From: Streptomyces sp. NBC_00250
Lineage (GTDB): Bacteria; Actinomycetota; Actinomycetes; Streptomycetales; Streptomycetaceae
Reading direction: 5' to 3'
NCBI RefSeq assembly: GCF_036192275.1
Contig: NZ_CP108088.1
Coordinates: forward strand, 3,907,501-3,971,500
Length of the DNA stretch: 64,000 nucleotides
Shown piece by piece: positions 17,605 through 27,411 of this stretch; within the stretch, counting starts at the first letter, position 1; every line of letters begins with the position of its first letter. The notes under the pieces were generated by a model, which saw only the letters and a program-made list of their open reading frames with translations, had not been told where the DNA came from and made no database searches. A program made the translations under genes and the position numbers.

Positions 17605-18291
17605 GTGGGTGTGGATCAAGGGGCCGGGCGGGTGCGCGTGGTCATCGCCGAGGATTCCGTGCTGCTGCGGGAGGGGCTGACCCGGCTGCTGACCGATCTC
17701 GGGCATGACGTCGTCGCCGGGGTCGGGGACGGAGACGCGCTCGTGGAGACGGTCGCGAAGCTCGCGGCCGAGGGCGCGCTGCCGGATGTCGTCGTCGCCG
17801 ACGTGCGGATGCCGCCGACGCACACGGACGAGGGCGTCCGCGCGGCCGTGCGGCTGCGCAAGGAGCACCCGGGACTCGGTGTGCTCGTCCTGTCGCAGTA
17901 CGTGGAGGAGCAGTACGCCACCGAACTTCTGGCCGGTTCCAGCCGGGGTGTCGGATATCTGCTGAAGGACCGGGTCGCCGAGGTCCGGGAGTTCGTGGAC
18001 GCGGTCGTGCGGGTCGCCGGCGGTGGTACGGCGCTGGATCCGGAGGTCGTGCAGCAGCTGCTGGGCCGGAGCCGTCAGCAGGACGTGCTGGCGAACCTGA
18101 CTCCGCGCGAGCGGGAGGTCCTCGGTCTGATGGCGGAGGGCCGGACGAACTCGGCGATCGCGAAAGCGCTGGTCGTGAGCGACGGCGCGGTGGAGAAGCA
18201 CATCAGCAACATCTTCCTGAAGCTGGGGCTCTCGCCGAGTGACGGCGATCATCGCCGGGTACTGGCGGTGTTGACGTATCTGAAATCCTGA
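17605..18291 (+). CDS. NarL/LuxR-family response regulator
   Basis: A protein of about 228 residues. The receiver domain starts RVVIAEDSVLLREGLTRLL, with the acidic pocket in AED and the phosphoacceptor Asp at about 66 (VVVADVRMP). The conserved Lys is in YLLKDRV. The C-terminal LuxR helix-turn-helix is LTPREREVLGLMAEGRTNSAIAKALVVSDGAVEKHISNIF (landmark from about residue 167). GTG at 17605 was chosen because AGGGGGG lies 9 nt upstream. Alternatives are ATG 17560 and GTG 17632. It is the probable partner of the two upstream kinases, and its targets are unknown. Confidence 0.9.
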   Translation: MGVDQGAGRVRVVIAEDSVLLREGLTRLLTDLGHDVVAGVGDGDALVETVAKLAAEGALPDVVVADVRMPPTHTDEGVRAAVRLRKEHPGLGVLVLSQYVEEQYATELLAGSSRGVGYLLKDRVAEVREFVDAVVRVAGGGTALDPEVVQQLLGRSRQQDVLANLTPREREVLGLMAEGRTNSAIAKALVVSDGAVEKHISNIFLKLGLSPSDGDHRRVLAVLTYLKS

Positions 18292-18314
18292 TCATCTGAC
18301 ACTCTGTCAGATGA
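18292..18314. promoter_or_regulatory. Inverted repeat: terminator or operator
   Basis: TCATCTGACA-CTC-TGTCAGATGA is a perfect 10-bp inverted repeat with a 3-nt centre, starting immediately after the regulator's stop codon. The position suits a terminator, but there is no T-run and the AT-rich arms are weak for Streptomyces. The TGACA-n3-TGTCA core resembles a dimeric-repressor operator. Both readings remain open. Confidence 0.5.
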
Positions 18315-18592
18315 CATGGAGGCCGGAAGGGCGGCCCGCCGGCGCCCGAGGACCTAGAACCAAAGGATGAGGCGGAATCAGACTTTCCGGAACACTCCGG
18401 GTGGCGACAGACCGTGACGATTCAGGGCAAGAGGGCGTCTCAAAAAGAGGTCCATGATGTGAGAAGTCCCGGGAGGGCCCTCCCTACCGTCGTAGGGTGG
18501 GCCTGGGGACGGACGGTGATCGGCCGACCGCACCCCGAGCCTTCTCCCGCCTCCGGCGGAGAGTCCCCTTGCCGCGAGGGAGGTCCAGTTCA
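18292..18592 (+). other. 301-bp leader of korA with several palindromes
   Basis: No gene lies between the regulator and korA. The region contains a 10-bp-stem inverted repeat at 18292-18314 (listed separately), a perfect palindrome GGGAGGGCCCTCCC at 18471-18484, and overlapping it a stem CCCTAC/GTAGGG at 18482-18497. The last two are mutually exclusive folds, so a regulatory leader is possible. Confidence 0.5.
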
Positions 18593-20516
18593 GTGACCAG
18601 CCAGGTCAGTAGCGAGGCCGGTGAGGCCCTGCTCGGGGAGCAGCGCAGCGCCCCGGCGAAGCCCCACACCGACAAGGAAGTGCGCCGTCTCGATCGGGTG
18701 ATCATCCGCTTCGCGGGTGACTCCGGTGACGGTATGCAGCTGACAGGTGACCGGTTCACCTCGGAGACGGCGTCCTTCGGGAACGACCTCTCCACGCTGC
18801 CGAACTTCCCGGCCGAGATCCGGGCACCCGCCGGAACCCTGCCGGGCGTCTCGTCCTTCCAGCTGCACTTCGCCGACCACGACATCCTGACCCCGGGCGA
18901 CGCACCGAACGTGCTGGTCGCGATGAACCCCGCCGCCCTCAAGGCCAACATCGGGGACGTGCCGCGCGGTGGCGAGATCATCGTCAACACCGACGAGTTC
19001 GCCAAGCGCGCCATGGCCAAGGTCGGCTACGCGGCCTCGCCCCTCGAAGACGGCTCGCTGGACGCCTACCGGGTCCACCCGGTGCCGCTGACCACGCTGA
19101 CCGTCGAGGCCCTCAAGGACTTCGGCCTCTCCCGGAAGGAGGCCGAGCGCTCCAAGAACATGTTCGCGCTCGGGCTGCTCTCCTGGATGTACCACCGGCC
19201 GACCGAGGGCACCGAGACCTTCCTGCGGCAGAAGTTCGCGAAGAAGCCGCAGATCGCCGAGGCCAACATCGTCGCCTTCCGGGCCGGCTGGAACTTCGGC
19301 GAGACCACCGAGGACTTCGCCGTCTCCTACGAGATCGCCCCCGCGACCCGGGCCTTCCCCACCGGCACCTACCGGAACATCTCGGGGAACCTGGCCCTCT
19401 CGTACGGCCTCGTCGCCGCCTCCCGCCAGGCCGACCTGCCGCTCTACCTCGGCTCGTACCCGATCACCCCGGCCTCGGACATCCTCCACGAGCTGAGCAA
19501 GCACAAGAACTTCGGTGTGCGGACCTTCCAGGCCGAGGACGAGATCGCCGGCATCGGCGCCGCGCTCGGCGCGGCCTTCGGCGGCTCGCTCGCCGTCACG
19601 ACGACCAGCGGCCCGGGTGTGGCGCTCAAGTCGGAGACGATCGGTCTCGCGGTCTCCCTGGAGCTGCCGCTCCTGATCGTCGACATCCAGCGCGGCGGCC
19701 CGTCCACCGGTCTGCCCACCAAGACCGAGCAGGCCGACCTCCTCCAGGCCATGTACGGCCGCAACGGCGAGGCGCCGGTCCCGGTCGTCGCCCCGAAGAC
19801 GCCCGCCGACTGCTTCGACGCGGCGATCGAGGCGGCCCGGATCGCCCTCACGTACCGGACGCCCGTCTTCCTGCTCTCCGACGGCTACCTCGCCAACGGC
19901 TCCGAGCCCTGGCGCATCCCGGACGTCGACGAGCTCCCCGACCTGCGGACGCAGTTCGCCACCGGCCCGAACCACGAACTGGCCGACGGCACCGAGGTCT
20001 TCTGGCCGTACAAGCGCGACCCGGAGACCCTCGCCCGCCCGTGGGCCGTCCCCGGCACCCCCGGTCTCGAACACCGCATCGGCGGCATCGAGAAGCAGGA
20101 CGGCACCGGCAACATCTCGTACGACCCCGCCAACCACGAGTTCATGGTCCGCACCCGGCAGGCCAAGATCGACGGCATCGACGTCCCCGACATCGAGGTC
20201 GACGACCCGGACGGCGCCCGCACCCTGGTTCTCGGCTGGGGCTCCACCTACGGGCCGATCACCGCCGCCGTCCGCCGCATCCGCCGCGAGGACGGCCACA
20301 TCGCCCAGGCCCATCTGCGCCACCTCAACCCCTTCCCGAGGAACCTCGGCGAGGTCCTGAAGCGGTACGAGAAGGTCGTCGTCCCGGAGATGAACCTCGG
20401 CCAGCTCTCCATGCTCGTCCGGGCGAAGTACCTCGTCGACGCCCGCAGCCACACGCAGGTCAACGGGATGCCGTTCAAGGCCGAGCAGCTCGCCGCCGTT
20501 CTCAAGGAGGCCATCG

Positions 20517-20524
<8 letters not shown>
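18593..20524 (+). CDS. korA: 2-oxoglutarate (2-oxoacid):ferredoxin oxidoreductase, alpha subunit (gamma-alpha fusion)
   Basis: A 643-residue subunit of the enzyme that oxidatively decarboxylates 2-oxoglutarate (or another 2-oxoacid) with CoA and reduces ferredoxin. The N-terminal gamma domain has RFAGDSGDGMQLTGDRF (about 38-54). The alpha domain follows from about 290, with GNLALSYGLVAASRQADLPL, YPITPASDILHEL and the TTSGPGVALKSETIGLAV region. GTG at 18593 has GGGAGG about 10 nt upstream. It overlaps korB by 8 bp, so the subunits are made together. The substrate is inferred from the family; pyruvate or branched 2-oxoacids cannot be excluded. Confidence 0.9.
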
Positions 20525-21569
<1,045 letters not shown>

Positions 21570-21584
21570 CGCCCGTCCGCGCGG

Positions 21585-23774
21585 TCAGTCGCGCTTCGCT
21601 GCCTCGGTGTACGGGCCGAGGCAGCGGGGCTTTCCGGACGTGATCTGCCAGAGGGTCAGTCCTTGCAGGACGGTCGTCGAGTTCTCGCTGGCCCTGGAGT
21701 AATAGGACCTCGCCACCCCCCGGTACACCTTGTGTTCCTTCATGAACGCGTACGACATCGCCGCGCCCGGGTACTTCGCGTTCCTCTTGACGGCGGTACG
21801 CAGCGCCTGCACCGTCCAGTACAGGGCGTCGTACGACTCCACCGCGAACCGGTCGACCGGATCCGTGACCGCGAGCCGCCAGCGCCTGCGGTACGCGGCC
21901 GCGAACTCCTTCGCGGCCGGGACCGTGTCGGGGTCGGTGTAGCCCGCCCCGAAATACCAGCCCTCGGCCGCCGGACCCGCCACGGCGAGGAACTCCGGCT
22001 GGAGCGCGGGCTCGACGCTTCCGCGCGGGCCCTCGTATCCCTGCCGCAGCAGCGCCTTGGCGCACAGGGCGGCCCGGCGCGGCGACTTCCCCAGGTACAT
22101 CACGCCCGTCGGGGAGGTGGCGAGCGCGGCCCGGACCGCCGGGCCGAAATCCTCGCTGTCCGCCGCGACCCGGTGCACGGTGACCGTGCCGCCGGCGGGA
22201 GGCGAGTCCTTCAGGTTCCGGGCGGCGAGCCAGCTGTAGGTGCCGGCCGCCCGGTCCTCGATGACGGCGGTGCGGCCCAGACCGTGCTCGGTGAGGTAGC
22301 GGCCGAAGGGCGCCGACATCACGTCGGGGTAGGGCCGCACTTCGAAGTAGGTGCGGGTCGGCGTCTGGCCCCGGATCACCCCGTCCGCGACCGACGGCAC
22401 CACGCTCAGCACCGGCACCCTGGAATCGACGAGCGCGTCCGCCGCCCGGACGGCCGTCTCGGTGGTCGTCAGGCCGAGGACGGCGACCAGGGCCGGGTCC
22501 TGGAGGAGGGTGCGGGCCCCGGCGGCGGCCCGCTCGGGGGCTCCCCCGTCGTCCGTCACCTTGAGGATCAGGTCGAAGGGCCGGTCCGCGCGGGCGTTGA
22601 AGGTCTCCGCGGCGAGGCGCAGTCCTCGTTCCTGGGCGCGCCCGTCCGCCTTGCCGGGGCCGCTGAGGTCGGTGAGGACACCGAGCGTGTACGCCGCCTT
22701 CGGCGCCCCCGTACCGCCGCCGGTGCCGCCGCCCGTTCCGGTGCCCGGGTCGCGGCCGAGCAGCCAGGCGGTGAGGCCGCCCGTGCCCGCGACGGCCCCG
22801 GCCGCTCCGAGCACGAGCAAGCGGCGCCGCGAAGTCCCCTGCTTCTCGCCGGGGTTGAGGACGGTCGGATCGGCGACCGGCAGGTCCAGGACCCGCGACG
22901 AGCGCTGGGCGATCAGGGCGGGCAGACCGGTCGGCAGCCAGTCGCCCGCCGCAGGGCCCTCGTGCGGGCCGAGGGCGTCCCGTACCTCGGCGGTGCTCGG
23001 CCGGTCGGCGGCGTCCTTGGCGAGACAGGCCTCGACCAGGGGCAGCAGCGGCCCGGGCAGGCCGTCGAGGTCGGGCTCCTCGTGGACGGTGCGGTAGACG
23101 ACCGAGGCGACCCCGCCCGTACCGAAGGGGCGGCGTCCGGTCAGCGCGTACGCGAGGACGCAGCCGAGCGAGAAGACGTCGCTGGCCGGTCCGACCTCGC
23201 CGGCACCCAGGGCGCGGGCCTGCTCGGGGGCGAGGAAGCCGGGGGTGCCGATCATGGCGTCGGTGGCCGTGAGCGCGGTCGCCCCGGCGGTCCTGGCGAT
23301 GCCGAAGTCGATCAGCCGGGGCCCGTCGAGGGCGAGCAGCACGTTCCCGGGCTTGACGTCCCGGTGGACGAGCCCGGCCGTGTGCATGTCGGCGAGGGCG
23401 TCGGCGAGTCGCGCGCCGAGCGCCCGCACGGTCGGCTCGGGCAGGGCGCCGTGCAGGGCGACGGCCTCGGCGAGCGAGGGCCCGGGCACGTACTCGGTCG
23501 CGAGCCACGGCTCCCGGGCCTCCGGATCGGCGCCGAGGACGCGGACGACCCAGCGGCCGGTGATCCGCTCGGCGGCCCGCGCCTCGCGGCGGAACCGCTC
23601 CCGGAAGCCGGGGTCGGCGGCGTGCTCGGCGCGGATGAGCTTGAGCGCGGCGAGCGCCCCGCCGGCGGAACGGGCGAGGTAGACCACGCCCATGCCGCCG
23701 GCGCCGAGCCGCCCGAGCAGCCGGTAGCCGGCGATCGAGGAGGGATCGGCCTTCTTGAGTGGCTGCACGCTCAC
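21585..23774 (-). CDS. Membrane Ser/Thr kinase fused to extracellular type 1 substrate-binding domain (second copy)
   Basis: A 729-residue protein. The cytoplasmic Hanks-type kinase (about 15-270) has the glycine loop GRLGAGGMGVVY, ATP-binding Lys 45, catalytic HRDVKPGN with Asp 139 and DFG at Asp 156. A single transmembrane helix follows three arginines (about 317-338), then a Gly/Thr linker. From about 360 a periplasmic-binding fold (YTLGVLTDLSGPGKADGRAQERGLRLA) resembles branched-chain amino acid ABC binding proteins. The layout suggests a one-protein sensor: ligand outside, kinase inside. GTG at 23774 overlaps the upstream kinase gene by 4 bp. No ABC permease lies nearby. Confidence 0.88.
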   Translation of the reverse strand: MSVQPLKKADPSSIAGYRLLGRLGAGGMGVVYLARSAGGALAALKLIRAEHAADPGFRERFRREARAAERITGRWVVRVLGADPEAREPWLATEYVPGPSLAEAVALHGALPEPTVRALGARLADALADMHTAGLVHRDVKPGNVLLALDGPRLIDFGIARTAGATALTATDAMIGTPGFLAPEQARALGAGEVGPASDVFSLGCVLAYALTGRRPFGTGGVASVVYRTVHEEPDLDGLPGPLLPLVEACLAKDAADRPSTAEVRDALGPHEGPAAGDWLPTGLPALIAQRSSRVLDLPVADPTVLNPGEKQGTSRRRLLVLGAAGAVAGTGGLTAWLLGRDPGTGTGGGTGGGTGAPKAAYTLGVLTDLSGPGKADGRAQERGLRLAAETFNARADRPFDLILKVTDDGGAPERAAAGARTLLQDPALVAVLGLTTTETAVRAADALVDSRVPVLSVVPSVADGVIRGQTPTRTYFEVRPYPDVMSAPFGRYLTEHGLGRTAVIEDRAAGTYSWLAARNLKDSPPAGGTVTVHRVAADSEDFGPAVRAALATSPTGVMYLGKSPRRAALCAKALLRQGYEGPRGSVEPALQPEFLAVAGPAAEGWYFGAGYTDPDTVPAAKEFAAAYRRRWRLAVTDPVDRFAVESYDALYWTVQALRTAVKRNAKYPGAAMSYAFMKEHKVYRGVARSYYSRASENSTTVLQGLTLWQITSGKPRCLGPYTEAAKRD

Positions 23775-26017
23775 GCCTTCTTGGGCTTGTTGGGTTCCGC
23801 GGGCGCGGGACCGAGGTACTTGTAGGCCCCGTCCTGCACGCCGTAGAGGAAGGTGCCCATACCTCTGAGCTCGCCGTTGTCGCTGAACGCGTAACCGCCC
23901 ATGGCCCCGGTGTACTCCTGCTTGCGCAGCGCCTCCCACAGGCCCTTGCGGGTGAGCGGGCCCTTGGCGGCGTTCGAGGAGAGCCAGGACGTGACCAGGT
24001 TGACCACGTCGAAGGACTCGCCGGTGTAGAAGGCGGGGGTGGTGCCGTAGCGCTTGCGGTAGGCGTCGAGGAAGTCCTGGGTGGGCTTGCGATCGGCCGC
24101 TTTCTGCTTGGTGTCGGCGGCCCGCTGGACGGGGTCGATGACGGGCGCGCAGACGTACCAGCCCTCGGCGGAGCTCCCGGCCTCCTTCAGGAATTCCGAC
24201 CCGAAGACGTGCTGGCCGGCGAACCTGGGCCCGGTGAAGCCGAGTTGCGTCAGGGCGCGGGCGGCGAGCACGGCCGTGGAGCGGACACCGCAGTGGACGT
24301 ACGCGTCGATGCCGGCGTCGATCATCTCGCCGATGATCCGGCGGTAGTCGGTGGCCCGGGCCGGGACCACCCGGAAGTGCGGCTCGATGCCGGCGTATCT
24401 GAATCCGAAGCGGGCGCCGGCGGTGCACTGCCAGCCGTACTGGTCGTCGGTGCGTTCCTGGAGGACTCCCGGGCGCCGGATCTGCGGCAGCAGCGTGGCG
24501 GACCAGGCGAGGTAGGTGCCCGCCAGGATGTGGTTCGGGACGGCACGGAGGACGGTCGTGTTCCGCGAAGAGCGGGCGTCGTCGCGCAGGGTGAAGAGGT
24601 TGTAGCCCGCCGAGGTGGTGAGGAGCGGCATGCCGGCCTCCTCGAAGGCGGGCAGCGCGGCGACGCCGGTGGCGTCGGAGGTGGGGCCGAGGACGGCCAT
24701 CACGGAGGGGTCGGAGGTGAGCCGACGGGCGGCGGCGAGGGCGCCGGCGACCTCCCCGCGGTCGTCGGAGACCTTGAGTTCGAGGGTGAAGGGCTTGCCC
24801 TTGTGCACGGCGTTGAACCGTTCGACGGCGAGCCGGGCGCCGCGCTCCTGGGCCCGGCCGATCTCCCGGGCGGGCCCGGAGAGGTCGGCGAGGACGCCGA
24901 TGGCCCAGGTGTTCCGGGGCTTGGGCGCGGGGTGCTTCCCGTCGGTGTCGTCCCGCCCGGAGTTCCACAGGGCGTACGCGCCGCCGCCCGCCGCGAGCAC
25001 GGCGGCACCGGCGCCGAGCAGCAGGAAGCCGCGCCTGCTGGGCCCGGCCGGGGCGGCGGCGTCCGTGCCGTGCGCGGTCGGGTCGATGTCGGGAAGCGCC
25101 AGCATGGCCGTCGAGCGGGTGGCGATGGTGGTGACGACGGGTGCGGGCAGCCAGTCGGAGGGGGCGCCCGGGGTGTCCTCGGTGAGCCGGGCGGCGATCT
25201 CCTCGGCGGTGGGGCGCGCGGCCGGTTCCTTGGCGAGGCACTGCCGTACGAGGTCGAGCAGCGGCTCCGGTACGCCGGCGAGGTCGGGCTCGTCGTGCAC
25301 GGTCCGGTAGAGGAGGGCGTCCAGGGCGCCCGTGCCGAACGGCGGGCGGCCGGTGGTCGCGAAAGCGAGCAGGCAGCCGAGGGCGAAGACGTCGGAGGCG
25401 GGGCCGATCTCGGCGGCGCGGGCCTCGGCCTGCTCGGGGGCGAGGAAGCCGGGCGTGCCGACGACCATGTCGACCGAGGTCAGCCCGGTCTCCCCGGTCG
25501 CGCGGGCGATGCCGAAGTCGATGAGCCGGGGGCCGTCGACGGCGAGCAGGATGTTGCCGGGCTTCACGTCGCGGTGGACGATCCCGGCCGCGTGGACGGC
25601 GGCGAGCGCGCGGGCGACGGCACCGCCGAGGATCCGTACGCTCCGCTCGGGCAGCGGCCCGTGGGCGAGAACGGCCTCGCCGAGGGACGGGCCCGGCACG
25701 AAGGCGGTGGCCATCCACGGCTCGGGGGCGTCGGGATCGGCGCCGGTCACGGGGACCGCCCAGGGGCTGACGACCCGGCGGGCGGCCTCGACCTCGCGGC
25801 GGAAGCGGGCCCGGAAGTCGGCCTGGTCGGCCTGGTCGGCGTGGGTGACCTTGACGGCGGCGAGCTCGCCGCTGTCGGTACGGCCGAGGTAGACGACGCC
25901 CATGCCGCCGGCGCCGAGGCGGCCCAGGAGTCGGTAGCCGGCGATCGACGAAGGGTCGGAGGGCAGGAGCGCCTGGAGGGCGCCGGGCTGGGGGCCGGGC
26001 TGGGCCATCGGGCTCAC
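23771..26017 (-). CDS. Membrane Ser/Thr kinase fused to extracellular type 1 substrate-binding domain (first copy)
   Basis: A 748-residue paralogue of the following gene. Kinase motifs are GRLGAGGMGVVY, Lys 56, HRDVKPGN with Asp 150 and DFG at Asp 167. A transmembrane helix (about residues 345-365) precedes a substrate-binding domain starting WAIGVLADLSGPAREIGRAQERGARLA. The binding domains of the two copies are clearly diverged while the kinases remain close, which suggests different ligands. The start is taken as GTG 26017, which overlaps the lipoprotein stop as GTGA; an ATG 9 bp downstream is an alternative. Confidence 0.88.
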   Translation of the reverse strand: MSPMAQPGPQPGALQALLPSDPSSIAGYRLLGRLGAGGMGVVYLGRTDSGELAAVKVTHADQADQADFRARFRREVEAARRVVSPWAVPVTGADPDAPEPWMATAFVPGPSLGEAVLAHGPLPERSVRILGGAVARALAAVHAAGIVHRDVKPGNILLAVDGPRLIDFGIARATGETGLTSVDMVVGTPGFLAPEQAEARAAEIGPASDVFALGCLLAFATTGRPPFGTGALDALLYRTVHDEPDLAGVPEPLLDLVRQCLAKEPAARPTAEEIAARLTEDTPGAPSDWLPAPVVTTIATRSTAMLALPDIDPTAHGTDAAAPAGPSRRGFLLLGAGAAVLAAGGGAYALWNSGRDDTDGKHPAPKPRNTWAIGVLADLSGPAREIGRAQERGARLAVERFNAVHKGKPFTLELKVSDDRGEVAGALAAARRLTSDPSVMAVLGPTSDATGVAALPAFEEAGMPLLTTSAGYNLFTLRDDARSSRNTTVLRAVPNHILAGTYLAWSATLLPQIRRPGVLQERTDDQYGWQCTAGARFGFRYAGIEPHFRVVPARATDYRRIIGEMIDAGIDAYVHCGVRSTAVLAARALTQLGFTGPRFAGQHVFGSEFLKEAGSSAEGWYVCAPVIDPVQRAADTKQKAADRKPTQDFLDAYRKRYGTTPAFYTGESFDVVNLVTSWLSSNAAKGPLTRKGLWEALRKQEYTGAMGGYAFSDNGELRGMGTFLYGVQDGAYKYLGPAPAEPNKPKKA

Positions 26018-26838
26018 GAGTGGGCTCCCCACTGCTTCTTGACGCGGTCCTGCATGATGACGTTGGCCCGGACCTGGGCGTCGGTGATCTTCGCCTCGGT
26101 GTAGCCGGGGGCTCCCTTGATGACGGTGGCGAAGCTGACCTGCCCGATGCGGGTCTGGAACCAGTTGTAGAACTGCGGTTTCTTGAAGGCGTCGTTGAGG
26201 TACGAGCCGCGCTCGACGATGAGGTCGTCCGTGGTGGACTGGTCGTCGTAAAGGGGGCTGACCGACGTGAGGCCGCTGATGCGTTCGCCCTCGCGCGGCC
26301 GCTGGTCGGGGCAGCGCAGCGCCTCCTCCAGGGTCTCGGCCATCTCCCAGTCGGCGTCGGACTCGGTGCGGTGGATGGTGACGGTGGCGGCGACGCGCAG
26401 GACTCCCTTGCCGCCCGCGGCCGGGATCTCGCTGTAGGAGGTGACGCTGTAGAGGACGGAGCCCGGCAGGCTGCCCGCGTCCCAGGTGCAGTTCGCGTCT
26501 AGGACCGGCCAGGAGCCGGGGGCGCTGAGGAACGGGCTGCGCTTGACGTACTCGGGCCCCCAGGCGTCCGGCCCGGCCACGACGGCGAGTGCCAGCCGCT
26601 TCGCGTCGGCCGCGGTGCGGGGGGCCTTCTTCGGGTCCAGGGTGGCGCCCGGTCCGCTCGGTGTCGGGGACGGGGTCCCGGACGCGCTGGTGCTCGGTGT
26701 TCTTCGGGGCGGTCTCCCGTCGCCCCCGCCGTCTCCCGGCGAACAGGCCGCCAGGAGTGCCATGCCCGCCGCCACCGCGGCACCGGTGCGCAGCGCTCTT
26801 CCGTACGTGTCCCTCACGATTCCCCCACGGTCGCTCAC
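26014..26838 (-). CDS. Secreted lipoprotein of unknown function
   Basis: A 274-residue protein with an N-terminal signal (RALRTGAAVAAGMALLAAC). LAAC is a lipobox, so the mature protein is anchored by its N-terminal Cys. A Ser/Thr/Pro-rich linker (about 40-65) is followed by a globular domain with no family I recognise. It is translationally coupled to two membrane kinases with extracellular binding domains, so it may present a ligand or interact with those domains on the cell surface (inference). ATG 26838 or GTG 26817 could be the start. Confidence 0.75.
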   Translation of the reverse strand: MSDRGGIVRDTYGRALRTGAAVAAGMALLAACSPGDGGGDGRPPRRTPSTSASGTPSPTPSGPGATLDPKKAPRTAADAKRLALAVVAGPDAWGPEYVKRSPFLSAPGSWPVLDANCTWDAGSLPGSVLYSVTSYSEIPAAGGKGVLRVAATVTIHRTESDADWEMAETLEEALRCPDQRPREGERISGLTSVSPLYDDQSTTDDLIVERGSYLNDAFKKPQFYNWFQTRIGQVSFATVIKGAPGYTEAKITDAQVRANVIMQDRVKKQWGAHS

Positions 26839-26902
26839 ACGATCCCCCGGTCGGCGAAGGAGATCGTACGGCTCCGCGGATCAACTGGGCGGGGCTACAA
26901 CG

Positions 26903-27304
26903 TCATTGGGACGCTTCTCGCACGGTGTCGTAACGCACACGCGCCCGCTCCACCTCGTCGAGGCTGCTCGCGGTCCACCGGGCGAGCTCCCAGACCTGGC
27001 GGGCGGCCTCCTCGCCGAGTCCGGTGAGGCTGTAGTCGACGCGGGGCGGGATGACGGGCTTGGCGTCGCGGTGGACGAAGCCGTCGCGCTCCAGGGTCTG
27101 GAGGGTCTGCGTGAGCATCTTCTCGCTGACGCCGCCGACCGCGCGGCGCAGCTCACTGAAGCGGTACGAGCGCTCCCGCAGGGCGATCAGGATGAGGACG
27201 CCCCAGCGGCTGGTGACGTGCTCCAGGACGCGGCGCTCCGGACACTTGGCGTCCGCCACGACGGCCTGCGGCAGGTCGCGCGGCACCTTCTCACTTACTC
27301 CCAT
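26903..27304 (-). CDS. HxlR-family transcriptional regulator
   Basis: A 133-residue winged-helix regulator. It has the HxlR core: a Cys near residue 21 (DAKCPERRVLEHVTSRWGVLILIAL), the recognition region FSELRRAVGGVSEKMLTQTLQTLERDG and the wing IPPRVDYSLTGLG. The conserved cysteine is redox-sensitive in several HxlR/YodB proteins. It is divergent from a quinone-reductase-like gene, the same pairing as E. coli ytfH/ytfG, and so probably represses that gene and itself through the inverted repeat between them. Confidence 0.92.
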   Translation of the reverse strand: MGVSEKVPRDLPQAVVADAKCPERRVLEHVTSRWGVLILIALRERSYRFSELRRAVGGVSEKMLTQTLQTLERDGFVHRDAKPVIPPRVDYSLTGLGEEAARQVWELARWTASSLDEVERARVRYDTVREASQ

Positions 27305-27307
27305 ACC

Positions 27308-27332
27308 AGTACCTTACTTCAAAGTGGGTACT
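27308..27332. promoter_or_regulatory. Candidate HxlR operator in divergent promoter
   Basis: AGTACC (27308-27313) and GGTACT (27327-27332) form a perfect 6-bp inverted repeat with a 13-bp AT-richer spacer, 4 bp upstream of the hxlR start and about 80 bp upstream of the oxidoreductase. Spacing and AGTAC-type half-sites fit HxlR-family operators. The assignment to this regulator is inferred from position. Confidence 0.6.
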
Positions 27333-27411
27333 TACGAAAGGTTAGCGCCCGCCGTACGGTGAGTGCATCGCCCGGCGCACCCCGCGCCTCCCACCGGAAG
27401 AAGGAAGCACC

